Of a DNA stretch of 64,000 nt, positions 9,113 to 16,654 are shown one piece after another. The DNA lies in assembly GCA_943842425.1 (NCBI GenBank), contig CALTBR010000001.1, positions 558,001 to 622,000 of the forward strand. The letters run 5' to 3'. Numbering within the stretch: position 1 is the stretch's first letter; every line of letters starts with the position of its first letter. The translations under genes were made by a program, and so were the position numbers. This stretch comes from UBA974 sp002292405 (GTDB lineage Bacteria; Bacteroidota; Bacteroidia; Flavobacteriales_D; Sanyastnellaceae). The notes beneath the pieces were generated by a model that saw nothing but the letters and a program-made list of their open reading frames with translations, made no database searches and was not told where the DNA came from.

Positions 9113-9832
9113 TTATTTTTCATTCATGATGACTGGAGTTTTGAATTTCCACATACTCCAAAGAGTATTGTCTCCAATGAGTTGTGTCATAAAATTTGCA
9201 ACATTTTTTCTTGATGTTGGACGTCCTTTGAAAATAGTTGTAATAGGTGATTCTATTATTTCAAATTTGGAAATTTTATCATCTATTAAGGAGTCGGGGC
9301 GAACAGCACACCATTCAATATGTTTATTTGAATTTCCAAATGATGAGATCAAGTAATCTAGAGCTATTTCATTATCCTTGTGAGGTGGAAGGAACCAACG
9401 TAAGAGAGTTAGGATAATATTGTCAAATATTGATCTTTGTTCTCCAATCTTTTTATTTTTCACGCCAACAGAACTCATTAATATAAATTTAATTGGTGAA
9501 TTTGCTTTTGAGGATCTTATTGCTTCACATAAATTTTTGGTAGCATCAGTACATAACCTTTTAGGCTCCCCAAAGATTCCTTTAAAACTTAAATTATGAC
9601 CAAGGCATGAAACAATTGCATCAGAATCACTAACAAGATTAACCATTTCCTCTTCATTAATATCAAGTATACTAGCTTTTGTGATATTAATCTTTTGGTG
9701 TTTTAAGATATCTTTAGAGAGGTTATTTGTTGTTCTTACAATTAGATGTACAGAATGTCCTAATTCTAATAATTGCTTTACTATGTTTCGTCCCGTCTTA
9801 CCTGATGCACCAACTACTAATATTTTTTTCAT
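9113..9832 (-). CDS. Atypical SDR, NAD(P)H-binding protein
   Basis: A 239-residue protein with an N-terminal Rossmann nucleotide-binding motif GASGKTG (residues 8-14) after the first strand 'KKILVV'. 'GHSVHLIVRTTNN' (about 25-37) contains an Arg suited to bind NADP phosphate. 'DAIVSCLGHN' (about 71-80) is the NmrA/atypical-SDR middle motif. The classical YxxxK catalytic pair is not evident, as in the atypical SDR group with sensing or redox roles (NmrA, BVR-B-like). The gene is more AT-rich than its neighbours and sits alone between two direct copies of the tRNA-Val terminator, which suggests acquisition as a cassette (inference). Cytoplasmic; substrate unknown. Confidence 0.8.
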   Translation of the reverse strand: MKKILVVGASGKTGRNIVKQLLELGHSVHLIVRTTNNLSKDILKHQKINITKASILDINEEEMVNLVSDSDAIVSCLGHNLSFKGIFGEPKRLCTDATKNLCEAIRSSKANSPIKFILMSSVGVKNKKIGEQRSIFDNIILTLLRWFLPPHKDNEIALDYLISSFGNSNKHIEWCAVRPDSLIDDKISKFEIIESPITTIFKGRPTSRKNVANFMTQLIGDNTLWSMWKFKTPVIMNEK

Positions 9833-9874
9833 TCTGATTAATTATCTTAATTTTAAAATAGTTGTCAATTATAC

Positions 9875-9901
9875 AAAAACCCACTCAAAAGAGTGGGTTT
9901 A
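9875..9901. terminator. Hairpin terminator of tRNA-Val
   Basis: The stem AAACCCACTC pairs with GAGTGGGTTT around an AAAA-type loop, flanked by an A-tract on the left (a T-tract for minus-strand transcripts). It lies directly downstream of tRNA-Val and upstream of the SDR gene on the minus strand. Confidence 0.8.
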
Positions 9902-9910
9902 TTTTGGTGG
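9875..9910 (+). repeat. 36-bp direct repeat, right copy
   Basis: The right-hand partner of the repeat at 9041. It overlaps the tRNA-Val 3' CCA (9905-9907) and includes the hairpin AACCCACTC/GAGTGGGTT that terminates tRNA-Val on the minus strand. Together the two copies bracket the SDR gene. Confidence 0.7.
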
Positions 9911-9982
9911 GCGATGAGGGACTCGAACCCCCGACCCCCTCGGTGTAAACGAGGTGCTCTGAACCAACTGAGCTAATCGCCC
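9905..9982 (-). tRNA. tRNA-Val (anticodon TAC)
   Basis: The minus strand reads as a complete cloverleaf. The acceptor GGGCGAT pairs with ATCGCCC. The D-arm is AGCTCAGTTGGTTCAGAGC. The anticodon stem-loop is CCTCG-TTTACAC-CGAGG with anticodon TAC, and the T-arm is GGGGGTTCGAGTCCCTC. The 3' CCA is encoded (9905-9907). A hairpin terminator follows. Confidence 0.96.
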
Positions 9983-10015
9983 TAAAAGGAGGGTGCAAAT
10001 ATAGTAACTACTTCT

Positions 10016-10023
10016 CATCTTTG
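10016..10023 (+). promoter_or_regulatory. -7-like box before the methyltransferase gene
   Basis: CATCTTTG differs by one base from the Bacteroidota -7 consensus TAnnTTTG and lies 4 nt before ATG 10028. This implies a leaderless or near-leaderless transcript. Confidence 0.45.
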
Positions 10024-10027
10024 TGCA

Positions 10028-10846
10028 ATGTTCAAAAAAGAAAAAAGAAAAAGTTGGAGGTCTGTTCAATCTCCATTCATTTTCAATCTAGCAAGGCACC
10101 TAGAAGCAAGAAGTAGGTATGTCGATGAAAGGGTTGTTGAGGATGAGGTGGAGTATGATAAGATATTTAAAGACATTGAAAACTTGCGCGCTGACTTAAA
10201 GAGAAGTACAGACACAATTGCTGTGGAAGACCATGGTGCTGGGAGTAGGGTGTTTAAAGGTAGTTCTCGTAAAGTAAGTAAAATAGCGAAGCATGTTCTG
10301 CAAAGTGAAAGAGTGGCTAAGTCGCTTTGGAAGGTGCTTAGATTTTGGGGAATGCATCTTGAAGAAAAGGGTAATATAAAGTTATCGGTACTTGAAATGG
10401 GTACATCGCTGGGTGTTACAACGGCTTATTTAAGCGCTGCTGGTTGTGATGTAGAAACTTGGGAAGGTTGTCAGAATACAGCTGATGTTGCTAGGAACAA
10501 TTGGATAAAATTAGGGTTGGACAAGCAAATAGATAGCAAAGTGGGTAAGTTTGATGAGTTGTTAAAATCAACTAAAGGTGGTTGGGATATGGTTTTTTTA
10601 GATGGTCATCATGATGGGGGAGCTACCTTAAGGTATGTAGAGGAGTTGAAATCAAAGCTAAGTACGGGAGGATGTGTGCTGGTGGATGATGTAGTTTGGT
10701 CTAAAGGGATGAAGACGGCATGGAGGGAATTGTTAGATGATTCATACTGGAATGTCACAGTTAGGTGGAGGGGGAAGGGGTGGTTATTTCACATCGATGG
10801 GGCGGTGGAACAGCATATTGCATTATCTTGCGTATTCAAATTTTAG
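10028..10846 (+). CDS. Class I SAM-dependent methyltransferase
   Basis: Encodes 272 residues. The SAM-binding motif I is 'LEMGTSLGVTTAYL' (about residues 120-133), followed by 'DVETWEGCQ' with the acidic residue that contacts the SAM ribose. The segment 'WDMVFLDGHHDGGATLRY' (about 185-202) and 'GGCVLVDDVVWSKGM' resemble the metal-dependent O-methyltransferase (COMT-like) arrangement, where Asp and His near motif IV bind a divalent ion. The N-terminal 115 residues are helical and basic. Substrate unknown. Start ATG 10028 sits 4 nt after a -7-like box. It leads a tightly spaced series: secreted protein, histidine kinase, gpmI. Confidence 0.82.
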   Translation: MFKKEKRKSWRSVQSPFIFNLARHLEARSRYVDERVVEDEVEYDKIFKDIENLRADLKRSTDTIAVEDHGAGSRVFKGSSRKVSKIAKHVLQSERVAKSLWKVLRFWGMHLEEKGNIKLSVLEMGTSLGVTTAYLSAAGCDVETWEGCQNTADVARNNWIKLGLDKQIDSKVGKFDELLKSTKGGWDMVFLDGHHDGGATLRYVEELKSKLSTGGCVLVDDVVWSKGMKTAWRELLDDSYWNVTVRWRGKGWLFHIDGAVEQHIALSCVFKF

Positions 10847-10858
10847 AAATTGTTTAAA

Positions 10859-11335
10859 ATGAAATTATTTAATATTTTATTAGCGGGAGCGGTTTTTTTG
10901 TTTACAATTCAAGCAAATGCCCAAATGGCTACGAAGTCACAATCAAATACAAAGGAGAATCCTAAAAACATATCCTCAGATGCAGGAGCGTCTAAGCTTT
11001 ATGGTGAGGTTACCTTATCTGAGGTAAATGGCAGAACTTCTGTGAAGGTGTCTTTTGATCCGATAATTGATAGAATGGGGTCTGAGAAGGATGCTATTGC
11101 TGTTGTACACTATCTTAAAGAGTTTAGGTTTTCTTCTTTAGGCCAGGCGTTGAATATTCTTTCTTCTCATGGATGGAATGTAGAGATGGTTTGGACTGCT
11201 CTTGGACGAACGGGAGAAGTACAGCACCTTTTAATTAGCCGTGACGTCAAAAAGCTATTTCCAGTTTCTCCTTGGTTAGATAAAGGATCACGTGGGGCAT
11301 CTTCTAAAGACAATTCGAAAGGAGGACGTAACTAA
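10859..11335 (+). CDS. Small secreted protein of unknown function
   Basis: Encodes about 158 residues. The N-terminus MKLFNILLAGAVFLFTIQANAQ is a clear Sec signal peptide cut after ANA. The mature part begins with a Ser/Asn/Lys-rich linker, then a compact domain 'GEVTLSEVNGRTSVKVSFD' and 'ALNILSSHGWNVEMVWTALG'. It ends with a Gly/Ser/Lys-rich basic tail. I do not recognise the family. A TTG at 10850 would add three residues; ATG 10859 places the signal peptide correctly. The gene begins 12 bp after the methyltransferase and its end overlaps the histidine kinase by 44 bp, so translation of the three is probably coupled. Confidence 0.75.
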   Translation: MKLFNILLAGAVFLFTIQANAQMATKSQSNTKENPKNISSDAGASKLYGEVTLSEVNGRTSVKVSFDPIIDRMGSEKDAIAVVHYLKEFRFSSLGQALNILSSHGWNVEMVWTALGRTGEVQHLLISRDVKKLFPVSPWLDKGSRGASSKDNSKGGRN

Positions 11336-12308
11336 AAGACCTGTCATTAAACGACCTACAAATAAAAGTAATTCTACAAAAAGGGCTCGCCGTACGCGTG
11401 CCCTTTTTCTTATTTTAGCGAGCTATGTTTTCTTACAATTATCATGGTGGGCTGACCTGATAATAAGGTCAGCATCGCGACTATACGAAGCAAATTTAGC
11501 AACTCAGACATCTGCTCAAGCAGCCATTGAGTGGGAACGTACAGTTTTTATGGTGGCATGGGAGGGAAGTGTCTTCGCACTTTTATTTGTGTTTGGACTT
11601 ATTTGGTTATGGAGAGTAATAAATGCAGATAATAATAAATTAGCTCGTGAGAGGAACTTCATTTTAGCAGTTACTCACGAATTGAAAACCCCAATTGCGG
11701 CAATAAGATTAGCCATTGATACAGTTGATAGGTTAGACCTAGATGAGAAGGTGAAAAAGGAATTGTTAGATGATGCTAGATCAAGCACACTTAGGCTTGA
11801 GAGAAGGGTTGAGGATATTCTTCAAGCGACGAGACTTAATTTACCAGATGCGCTTTTGACTATTCCCTTTAGCATATGTGATTCAACAGAGAATGCGATC
11901 AATAAATTCACCAATTTATACCCTAGCTCAAAGATTGTCTTTTCAAAAAAAGGTGACGATAAAATAATAGATGGAGACCAAGAAATGTGGATGCTTTGTA
12001 TCACCAATCTTCTTGAAAATGCTTTTAAATATGGGGGAGATAGTAAGCAAGTAGAGGTGGTTTTTGATAGTTCTTTGAGAAAAAACACTTTATATATTAT
12101 TGACCACGGCCCAGGTATAGAGGAGTCTGATCGTGAAAATATTTTTGAGGCTTTTTATAGGTTGAGAAGGGATAAAGATATTGACGGGACTGGATTGGGA
12201 CTGCATTTGGTAAATAAAATAGTGCAAATGCACGGAGCAGATATTTCAGTTCATCCCACTGATGGAGGAGGTGCTACCTTTGTTATTACTCTGCCGGGCA
12301 GTTTTTAA
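11292..12308 (+). CDS. Membrane sensor histidine kinase (orphan)
   Basis: Encodes up to 338 residues. Two membrane segments (about residues 36-58 and 88-112) flank a short periplasmic loop of about 30 residues, then come a HisKA domain with phosphoacceptor His in 'VTHELKTPIAAIRLAI' (about 135-150) and a HATPase_c domain. The N box is 'NLLENAFKYGG', the G1 box 'DHGPGI' and the G2 box 'GTGLGLHLV'. It should autophosphorylate and pass phosphate to a response regulator, but none is adjacent. The start is uncertain. GTG 11292 lies inside the preceding gene; an AAAGGAGG sequence at about 11318 could instead serve a non-ATG start nearby. A start must lie before the first helix. Confidence 0.88.
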   Translation: MGHLLKTIRKEDVTKRPVIKRPTNKSNSTKRARRTRALFLILASYVFLQLSWWADLIIRSASRLYEANLATQTSAQAAIEWERTVFMVAWEGSVFALLFVFGLIWLWRVINADNNKLARERNFILAVTHELKTPIAAIRLAIDTVDRLDLDEKVKKELLDDARSSTLRLERRVEDILQATRLNLPDALLTIPFSICDSTENAINKFTNLYPSSKIVFSKKGDDKIIDGDQEMWMLCITNLLENAFKYGGDSKQVEVVFDSSLRKNTLYIIDHGPGIEESDRENIFEAFYRLRRDKDIDGTGLGLHLVNKIVQMHGADISVHPTDGGGATFVITLPGSF

Positions 12309-12317
12309 ATTTAAGTA

Positions 12318-13835
12318 ATGATAAAGAAGAAGGTTGCGCTTGTAATTTTAGATGGTTGGGGATATGGGGCTCGTGATGCTTCAGATGCAATTTTCAATGC
12401 ACACACCCCATGCATGGATGGATTACATGATACTTACCCGCATGGTGAGTTGCGAACGGACGGTGAGTTTGTAGGCCTCCCTTCTGGCCAAATGGGTAAT
12501 TCCGAGGTCGGCCACATGAACATCGGTGCTGGAAGAGTCGTCTTCCAAGATCTTCTTAGAATTAATAGAGCAATAGATTGTGGAACGTTCAAATCAGAAC
12601 CCATTCTACAAGAAGCATTGGAGATATCAAAACAACATGGAAGGCGCCTCCATATTATGGGCTTGGTTTCTAGAGGTGGAGTCCATTCGCAACAAGAACA
12701 TCTTCACGAGATCGTAGATGCGGTGAATAGAGCTGGTGTTCCTGATGCTGTAATTCACGCGTTTACAGATGGACGTGATACCTCACCTAAGTTTGGTTTA
12801 GGTTATCTAAAGGATCTTGAGAGTCACATAAGCCAAACTAACTCCCAGATTCAAATTGCATCTGTTCATGGGAGATATTATGCGATGGATAGGGATGAAC
12901 GATGGGAGAGGGTAGCTCTTTCTTACAATGCTATGTGTTCAAATGGTGGAGATGAATTTGAAAGTGTAGAATCAGGGGTTATATCATCCTATGATGATCA
13001 TACAAGTGATGAGTTTATTGTTCCCTTTAGGATTAAAGGAGTAGCAGGGCAAATACGACCTAATGATGTGGTTATTTGTTTTAACTTCAGAACGGATCGT
13101 TGTCGTCAAATAACAACCGCCCTGACCCAACAAGATTTCCCCGACCAAGGTATGTCAACCGTACCCCTTCACTTCGTTACAATGACGAATTACGATGATA
13201 AGTTTCAGGGAGTAAACGTTATATACGACAAGCCTAAACTTGAAAAAACGTTAGGTGATGTTATTTCATCAGCTGGTCTATCACAACTCCGTATCGCTGA
13301 AACCGAGAAGTACCCTCATGTCACTTTCTTTTTTAATGGCGGCCTAGAAGATCCTTTTTCTGGCGAGAATCGTCTGATGGCGAGCAGTCCTAAAGTCGCT
13401 ACATACGATCTCAAGCCAGAAATGTCAGCTCATAAACTCGTTAAATTAGTGAGTGGAGAAATGAACACCGACAGTGCTGATTTTATCTGTCTTAACTTTG
13501 CTAACCCAGATATGGTAGGTCACACTGGTATATACAATGCAATACTAAAAGCCGTTGAGACTACTGATGGTTGTCTCTCTGAAGTGATTAATGTAGGAAT
13601 GAAAAATGGATATCAGTTCGTGATTATTGCCGACCATGGTAATGCCGATAAGGCTTTAAATCTAGACGGATCGCCACATACATCGCACACATTAAATCCT
13701 GTTCCGGTGATTGTGATTTCAGACGATGTGAAATTTCTGAATGATGGTAAGCTCTCTGACGTCGCCCCAACTATTCTAGCTCTACTCGGTATTGATCAAC
13801 CCTCAGAGATGACTGGTCAATCTCTTATCGGATAA
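12318..13835 (+). CDS. gpmI: 2,3-bisphosphoglycerate-independent phosphoglycerate mutase
   Basis: Encodes 505 residues, the normal length for iPGM, which interconverts 3- and 2-phosphoglycerate in glycolysis using two Mn2+ ions. Metal and catalytic elements are all visible: Asp 12 in LDGWGYG; the phosphorylated Ser 62 in MGNSEVGHMNIGAGR; 'HAFTDGRDTSP' and 'RYYAMDRDERWERV' (substrate Arg and Asp residues); 'NFRTDRCRQ'; 'NFANPDMVGHTG'; and 'IADHGNAD' near residue 440. It starts 9 bp after the histidine kinase, at the end of that compact gene row. Its last 11 bases overlap the convergent T9SS gene, with no terminator between them. Confidence 0.97.
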   Translation: MIKKKVALVILDGWGYGARDASDAIFNAHTPCMDGLHDTYPHGELRTDGEFVGLPSGQMGNSEVGHMNIGAGRVVFQDLLRINRAIDCGTFKSEPILQEALEISKQHGRRLHIMGLVSRGGVHSQQEHLHEIVDAVNRAGVPDAVIHAFTDGRDTSPKFGLGYLKDLESHISQTNSQIQIASVHGRYYAMDRDERWERVALSYNAMCSNGGDEFESVESGVISSYDDHTSDEFIVPFRIKGVAGQIRPNDVVICFNFRTDRCRQITTALTQQDFPDQGMSTVPLHFVTMTNYDDKFQGVNVIYDKPKLEKTLGDVISSAGLSQLRIAETEKYPHVTFFFNGGLEDPFSGENRLMASSPKVATYDLKPEMSAHKLVKLVSGEMNTDSADFICLNFANPDMVGHTGIYNAILKAVETTDGCLSEVINVGMKNGYQFVIIADHGNADKALNLDGSPHTSHTLNPVPVIVISDDVKFLNDGKLSDVAPTILALLGIDQPSEMTGQSLIG

Positions 13836-15891
13836 TCATCACGTTTCCAGAGAAGGTAACGACTCCTTCAACACTTAGGTCTGTAGTTACATCCCCTGAG
13901 TATTCTAATGGATCTACCCCCGCGTAGTTTACAGAAAGCGTATAGTAATAAGTTCCACCTGGTAGATCTCCATTATTGTTATTTAATCCACGCCAACCTC
14001 CTTGGAAGTTGGAGTTGTAGTAAACCTGCGTTCCCCATCGATCATAAACAGCAAGCTTACTTCCTGGATATCCTTGCAGCCCCACAATCTCAAAAGTGTC
14101 ATTTATACCAGCACTACTTATGGGACCACCTGGAGTGAAAACGTTGAAGAATTCCAATTCACAAATTTCAACTGAAAGAGTGCTGTAGGTAATATTGCCA
14201 CAACCGTCTACAAGTTGTACTTCGATAGCACCTACTCCACCTGATCCGGTATTGTACAGCCCATCATAAAGCCCTGTTATCTCATCGATATTATCTAGGA
14301 ATGAAACAAGTACGGTGTCTAGAGAGGCTCCGACTATTGTAACCCAAACCATATTTCCATCAGGATCTTCAATCTCAGTCAGGATTTCACTAAACCCACC
14401 TGTTCCACCTTCTGTGGGGACGGTTGAGGTTTGGCCTAAGCAAATGGTTTCATCTTCACCTATGAAATCATCCAGAATTTCCCATGAAATAGTAGCCTCA
14501 TTGACAGATTCACAAATGTCTGTAACAAGTACTGTGGCAGAACCTGGAGTGAAACCTGTGTTGTAAGTGAAGTCGTTGAGGGTGTCGTTTTCAGCGGTGT
14601 CCCACTGATAATAGAATGGGCCATATCCGCTCATAGGTTCGACGATGAGTTCAATATTTCCAGCTGCGTCTAGACAACCTACTGGAGCTGTGAAAAGGGT
14701 GATAGGTTCTGGATCTAAGATTACAATCGTAGCACTCGAAAGTATGGTATCTCCACAGTCGTTTATATATTCATACTCAACAGTAACCCATTCCGGATCT
14801 TCATTTACATTGTCGTTAATAACGCCAAGTGATACTTCTGCAACGCTTTGACCGGGTTCCATAATGACGATTGAGAATACTGAACTAAAATCTCCTCCCA
14901 TTGTAGCCGTACCGTAAACATTTAAGTAAATGGTATCTGTTTCAGAATCATCAGGTCTTATTACTGTAAAGACAGCATCATTACACCCTTCCACAACGGT
15001 TGTGTCACCTAAGAATATTTCAGCTCCTTCCAATGAGGCATCAGCAACAATGTCGATGGCATTTGATGAGAAACTACCCTCTTCAAGTACCACGAATGAC
15101 TCAAGTGCATCGTCGGACCCATCTGCAATGGCAAGTTTAATGTGATAAGTTTCTCCACATTGTACCGAGGCAGATGCAGTAAAAGTCTGAGTATATCCAT
15201 CTATACAGATGTTGTTGTTTGAAACATTGTCTATATAGTATTCGGGATTTGTAATATTATTGACCGAACTTATTGTAACCGGAAGGGTGGGGTCAGTCTC
15301 GGGTACTTCGGCAATGTTTATTGCACCATCAGGGAATCCAACAGGAGATCCAAAAGGTCCAGAAATACCAGGTCCAGACAGGAAGAAGGCGAAAATGTCA
15401 TTATAGGCAGAGTTTACCCACTCCAAATATTCGTCTGATCCAAAGACATAGTTAAACGAAATACTATCGCCACCTGCTTCGAAATCAAATTCCAGAATAC
15501 ACAAATCATTCACCGATGAAACTGAGAAAGTTTGTCCTATTAGTGGAGGAACAGAGTTAGCTACGTTAAGTAAATCGGCGTCAGTTCCTAATCCAAGACA
15601 ACCTAAACATGCTTGCATGTCGTTGCACCCTGGGTCGCTTAAATGAGTTGCGTGATCGGTACTTAAAACCAGGCCTGAAGTAACAGAAAACAACCCTTCT
15701 CCGCCGGTCAAGTATCCAAGTTGTTCCTCAGAACCAGTGTAGGTTATGTTTGTTGCTGTAACACCGTTTCCGATGAGAACTTCACTAACGTATTGTTCGA
15801 TTGTGTATGGTTGTTCTACAAGTAGTTGGGAGGACGCGTTTGATGTAATAAATATCAAACATAAAAACAATAATTGTACAACAGTTTTCAT
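13825..15891 (-). CDS. Choice-of-anchor L protein with T9SS type B sorting domain
   Basis: Encodes 688 residues from the ATG at 15891 (MKTVVQLLFLCLIFITSNASS-Q, signal peptide). Residues about 20-270 match the 'choice-of-anchor L' domain. It contains 'GLVLSTDHATHLSD' and 'FDFEAGGDSISFNYVFGSDE', typical of surface proteins associated with gliding or adhesion. The middle section is built of beta-sandwich repeats (about 290-590), including 'VTVEYEYINDCGDTI'. The C-terminus has the gliding-motility-associated type B signal: 'FNVFTPGG', 'IVGLQGYPGSKLAVYDRWG', then 'GGTYYYTLSVN'. It should be exported by T9SS and located at the surface. A leftward TATGTTTG box lies at 15912-15919. A TTG at 15906 is an unlikely earlier start. 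Confidence 0.9.
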   Translation of the reverse strand: MKTVVQLLFLCLIFITSNASSQLLVEQPYTIEQYVSEVLIGNGVTATNITYTGSEEQLGYLTGGEGLFSVTSGLVLSTDHATHLSDPGCNDMQACLGCLGLGTDADLLNVANSVPPLIGQTFSVSSVNDLCILEFDFEAGGDSISFNYVFGSDEYLEWVNSAYNDIFAFFLSGPGISGPFGSPVGFPDGAINIAEVPETDPTLPVTISSVNNITNPEYYIDNVSNNNICIDGYTQTFTASASVQCGETYHIKLAIADGSDDALESFVVLEEGSFSSNAIDIVADASLEGAEIFLGDTTVVEGCNDAVFTVIRPDDSETDTIYLNVYGTATMGGDFSSVFSIVIMEPGQSVAEVSLGVINDNVNEDPEWVTVEYEYINDCGDTILSSATIVILDPEPITLFTAPVGCLDAAGNIELIVEPMSGYGPFYYQWDTAENDTLNDFTYNTGFTPGSATVLVTDICESVNEATISWEILDDFIGEDETICLGQTSTVPTEGGTGGFSEILTEIEDPDGNMVWVTIVGASLDTVLVSFLDNIDEITGLYDGLYNTGSGGVGAIEVQLVDGCGNITYSTLSVEICELEFFNVFTPGGPISSAGINDTFEIVGLQGYPGSKLAVYDRWGTQVYYNSNFQGGWRGLNNNNGDLPGGTYYYTLSVNYAGVDPLEYSGDVTTDLSVEGVVTFSGNVMIIR

Positions 15892-15951
15892 ATGAGCAGT
15901 TTTCAATTACTCAAACATACAAAATTATAGGTAACCATAAGTTAAAGCACT

Positions 15952-15959
15952 TAGATTTG
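15952..15959 (+). promoter_or_regulatory. -7 box TAGATTTG before the ABC ATPase gene
   Basis: An exact match to TAnnTTTG, 5 nt before ATG 15965. Transcription would begin at or next to the start codon, giving a leaderless mRNA. It lies in the 73-bp divergent gap shared with the choice-of-anchor L gene. Confidence 0.6.
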
Positions 15960-15964
15960 CCTAT

Positions 15965-16636
15965 ATGACATCATCGATAATTCAGGCAACAAATCTTACG
16001 AAGCATTATACAGTTGGTAACACTAAAGTTCGTGCTTTAGATGGTTTAGATATTTCAATTGAGAAAGGTTCCTACATCGCTTTGATGGGCCCTTCAGGGT
16101 CTGGTAAATCTACTCTAATGAATATATTAGGTTGCTTAGATTCACCAACTTCTGGCGAATATTTTTTAAACTCAAACGATGTTAGTATACTTGATGATGA
16201 CTCACTTGCATCAATTCGCAACAAGGAAATAGGTTTTGTTTTCCAAACCTTTAATCTTTTGCCCCGATATACTGCTCTTGAGAATGTCGCACTACCTATG
16301 ATTTATGCTGGTATTCCTAAGGAAAAAAGGCTTGCGAGAGCAAAAGAGGTTTTAGAGCAAGTGGGTTTAGGAGATAGGTATACTCACACACCTAATGAAC
16401 TTAGTGGAGGCCAAAGGCAGCGAGTTGCTGTCGCCCGTGCCTTAGTTATGAGACCATCCATCATCTTCGCTGACGAGCCAACAGGGAACCTAGACTCAAA
16501 AACTTCAGATGGTATTATGCAACTACTTGATGAAATTCACAAAGCTGGCAATACAATTATTCTAGTTACACACGAAGAAGATATCGCCGCTCGAGCTGAA
16601 AAGATAATCCGCCTTCGAGACGGTAAACTTGAATAA
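15965..16636 (+). CDS. ABC transporter ATP-binding protein (MacB/LolD type)
   Basis: Encodes 223 residues, the length of a stand-alone MacB/LolD/FtsE-type ATPase. Walker A is GPSGSGKS (residues 42-49), the Q-loop is in 'GFVFQTFNLLP' (90-100), the signature LSGGQRQR is at 146-153, and Walker B 'IIFADEPTGNLDS' is at 167-179. The switch His is in 'LVTHEED'. 'GNLDS' after Walker B is characteristic of the o228/LolD/MacB group, which drives lipoprotein release, peptide export or septal functions together with an FtsX-like permease. No permease gene is adjacent, so the partner is encoded elsewhere. The start is fixed by the -7 box 5 nt upstream. Confidence 0.92.
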   Translation: MTSSIIQATNLTKHYTVGNTKVRALDGLDISIEKGSYIALMGPSGSGKSTLMNILGCLDSPTSGEYFLNSNDVSILDDDSLASIRNKEIGFVFQTFNLLPRYTALENVALPMIYAGIPKEKRLARAKEVLEQVGLGDRYTHTPNELSGGQRQRVAVARALVMRPSIIFADEPTGNLDSKTSDGIMQLLDEIHKAGNTIILVTHEEDIAARAEKIIRLRDGKLE

Positions 16637-16640
16637 TACA

Positions 16641-16648
16641 TATCTTTG
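16641..16648 (+). promoter_or_regulatory. -7 box TATCTTTG before asnS
   Basis: An exact TAnnTTTG match, overlapping the space just after the ABC gene and lying 6 nt before ATG 16655. It predicts a separate leaderless asnS transcript. Confidence 0.6.
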
Positions 16649-16654
16649 TAAGAC

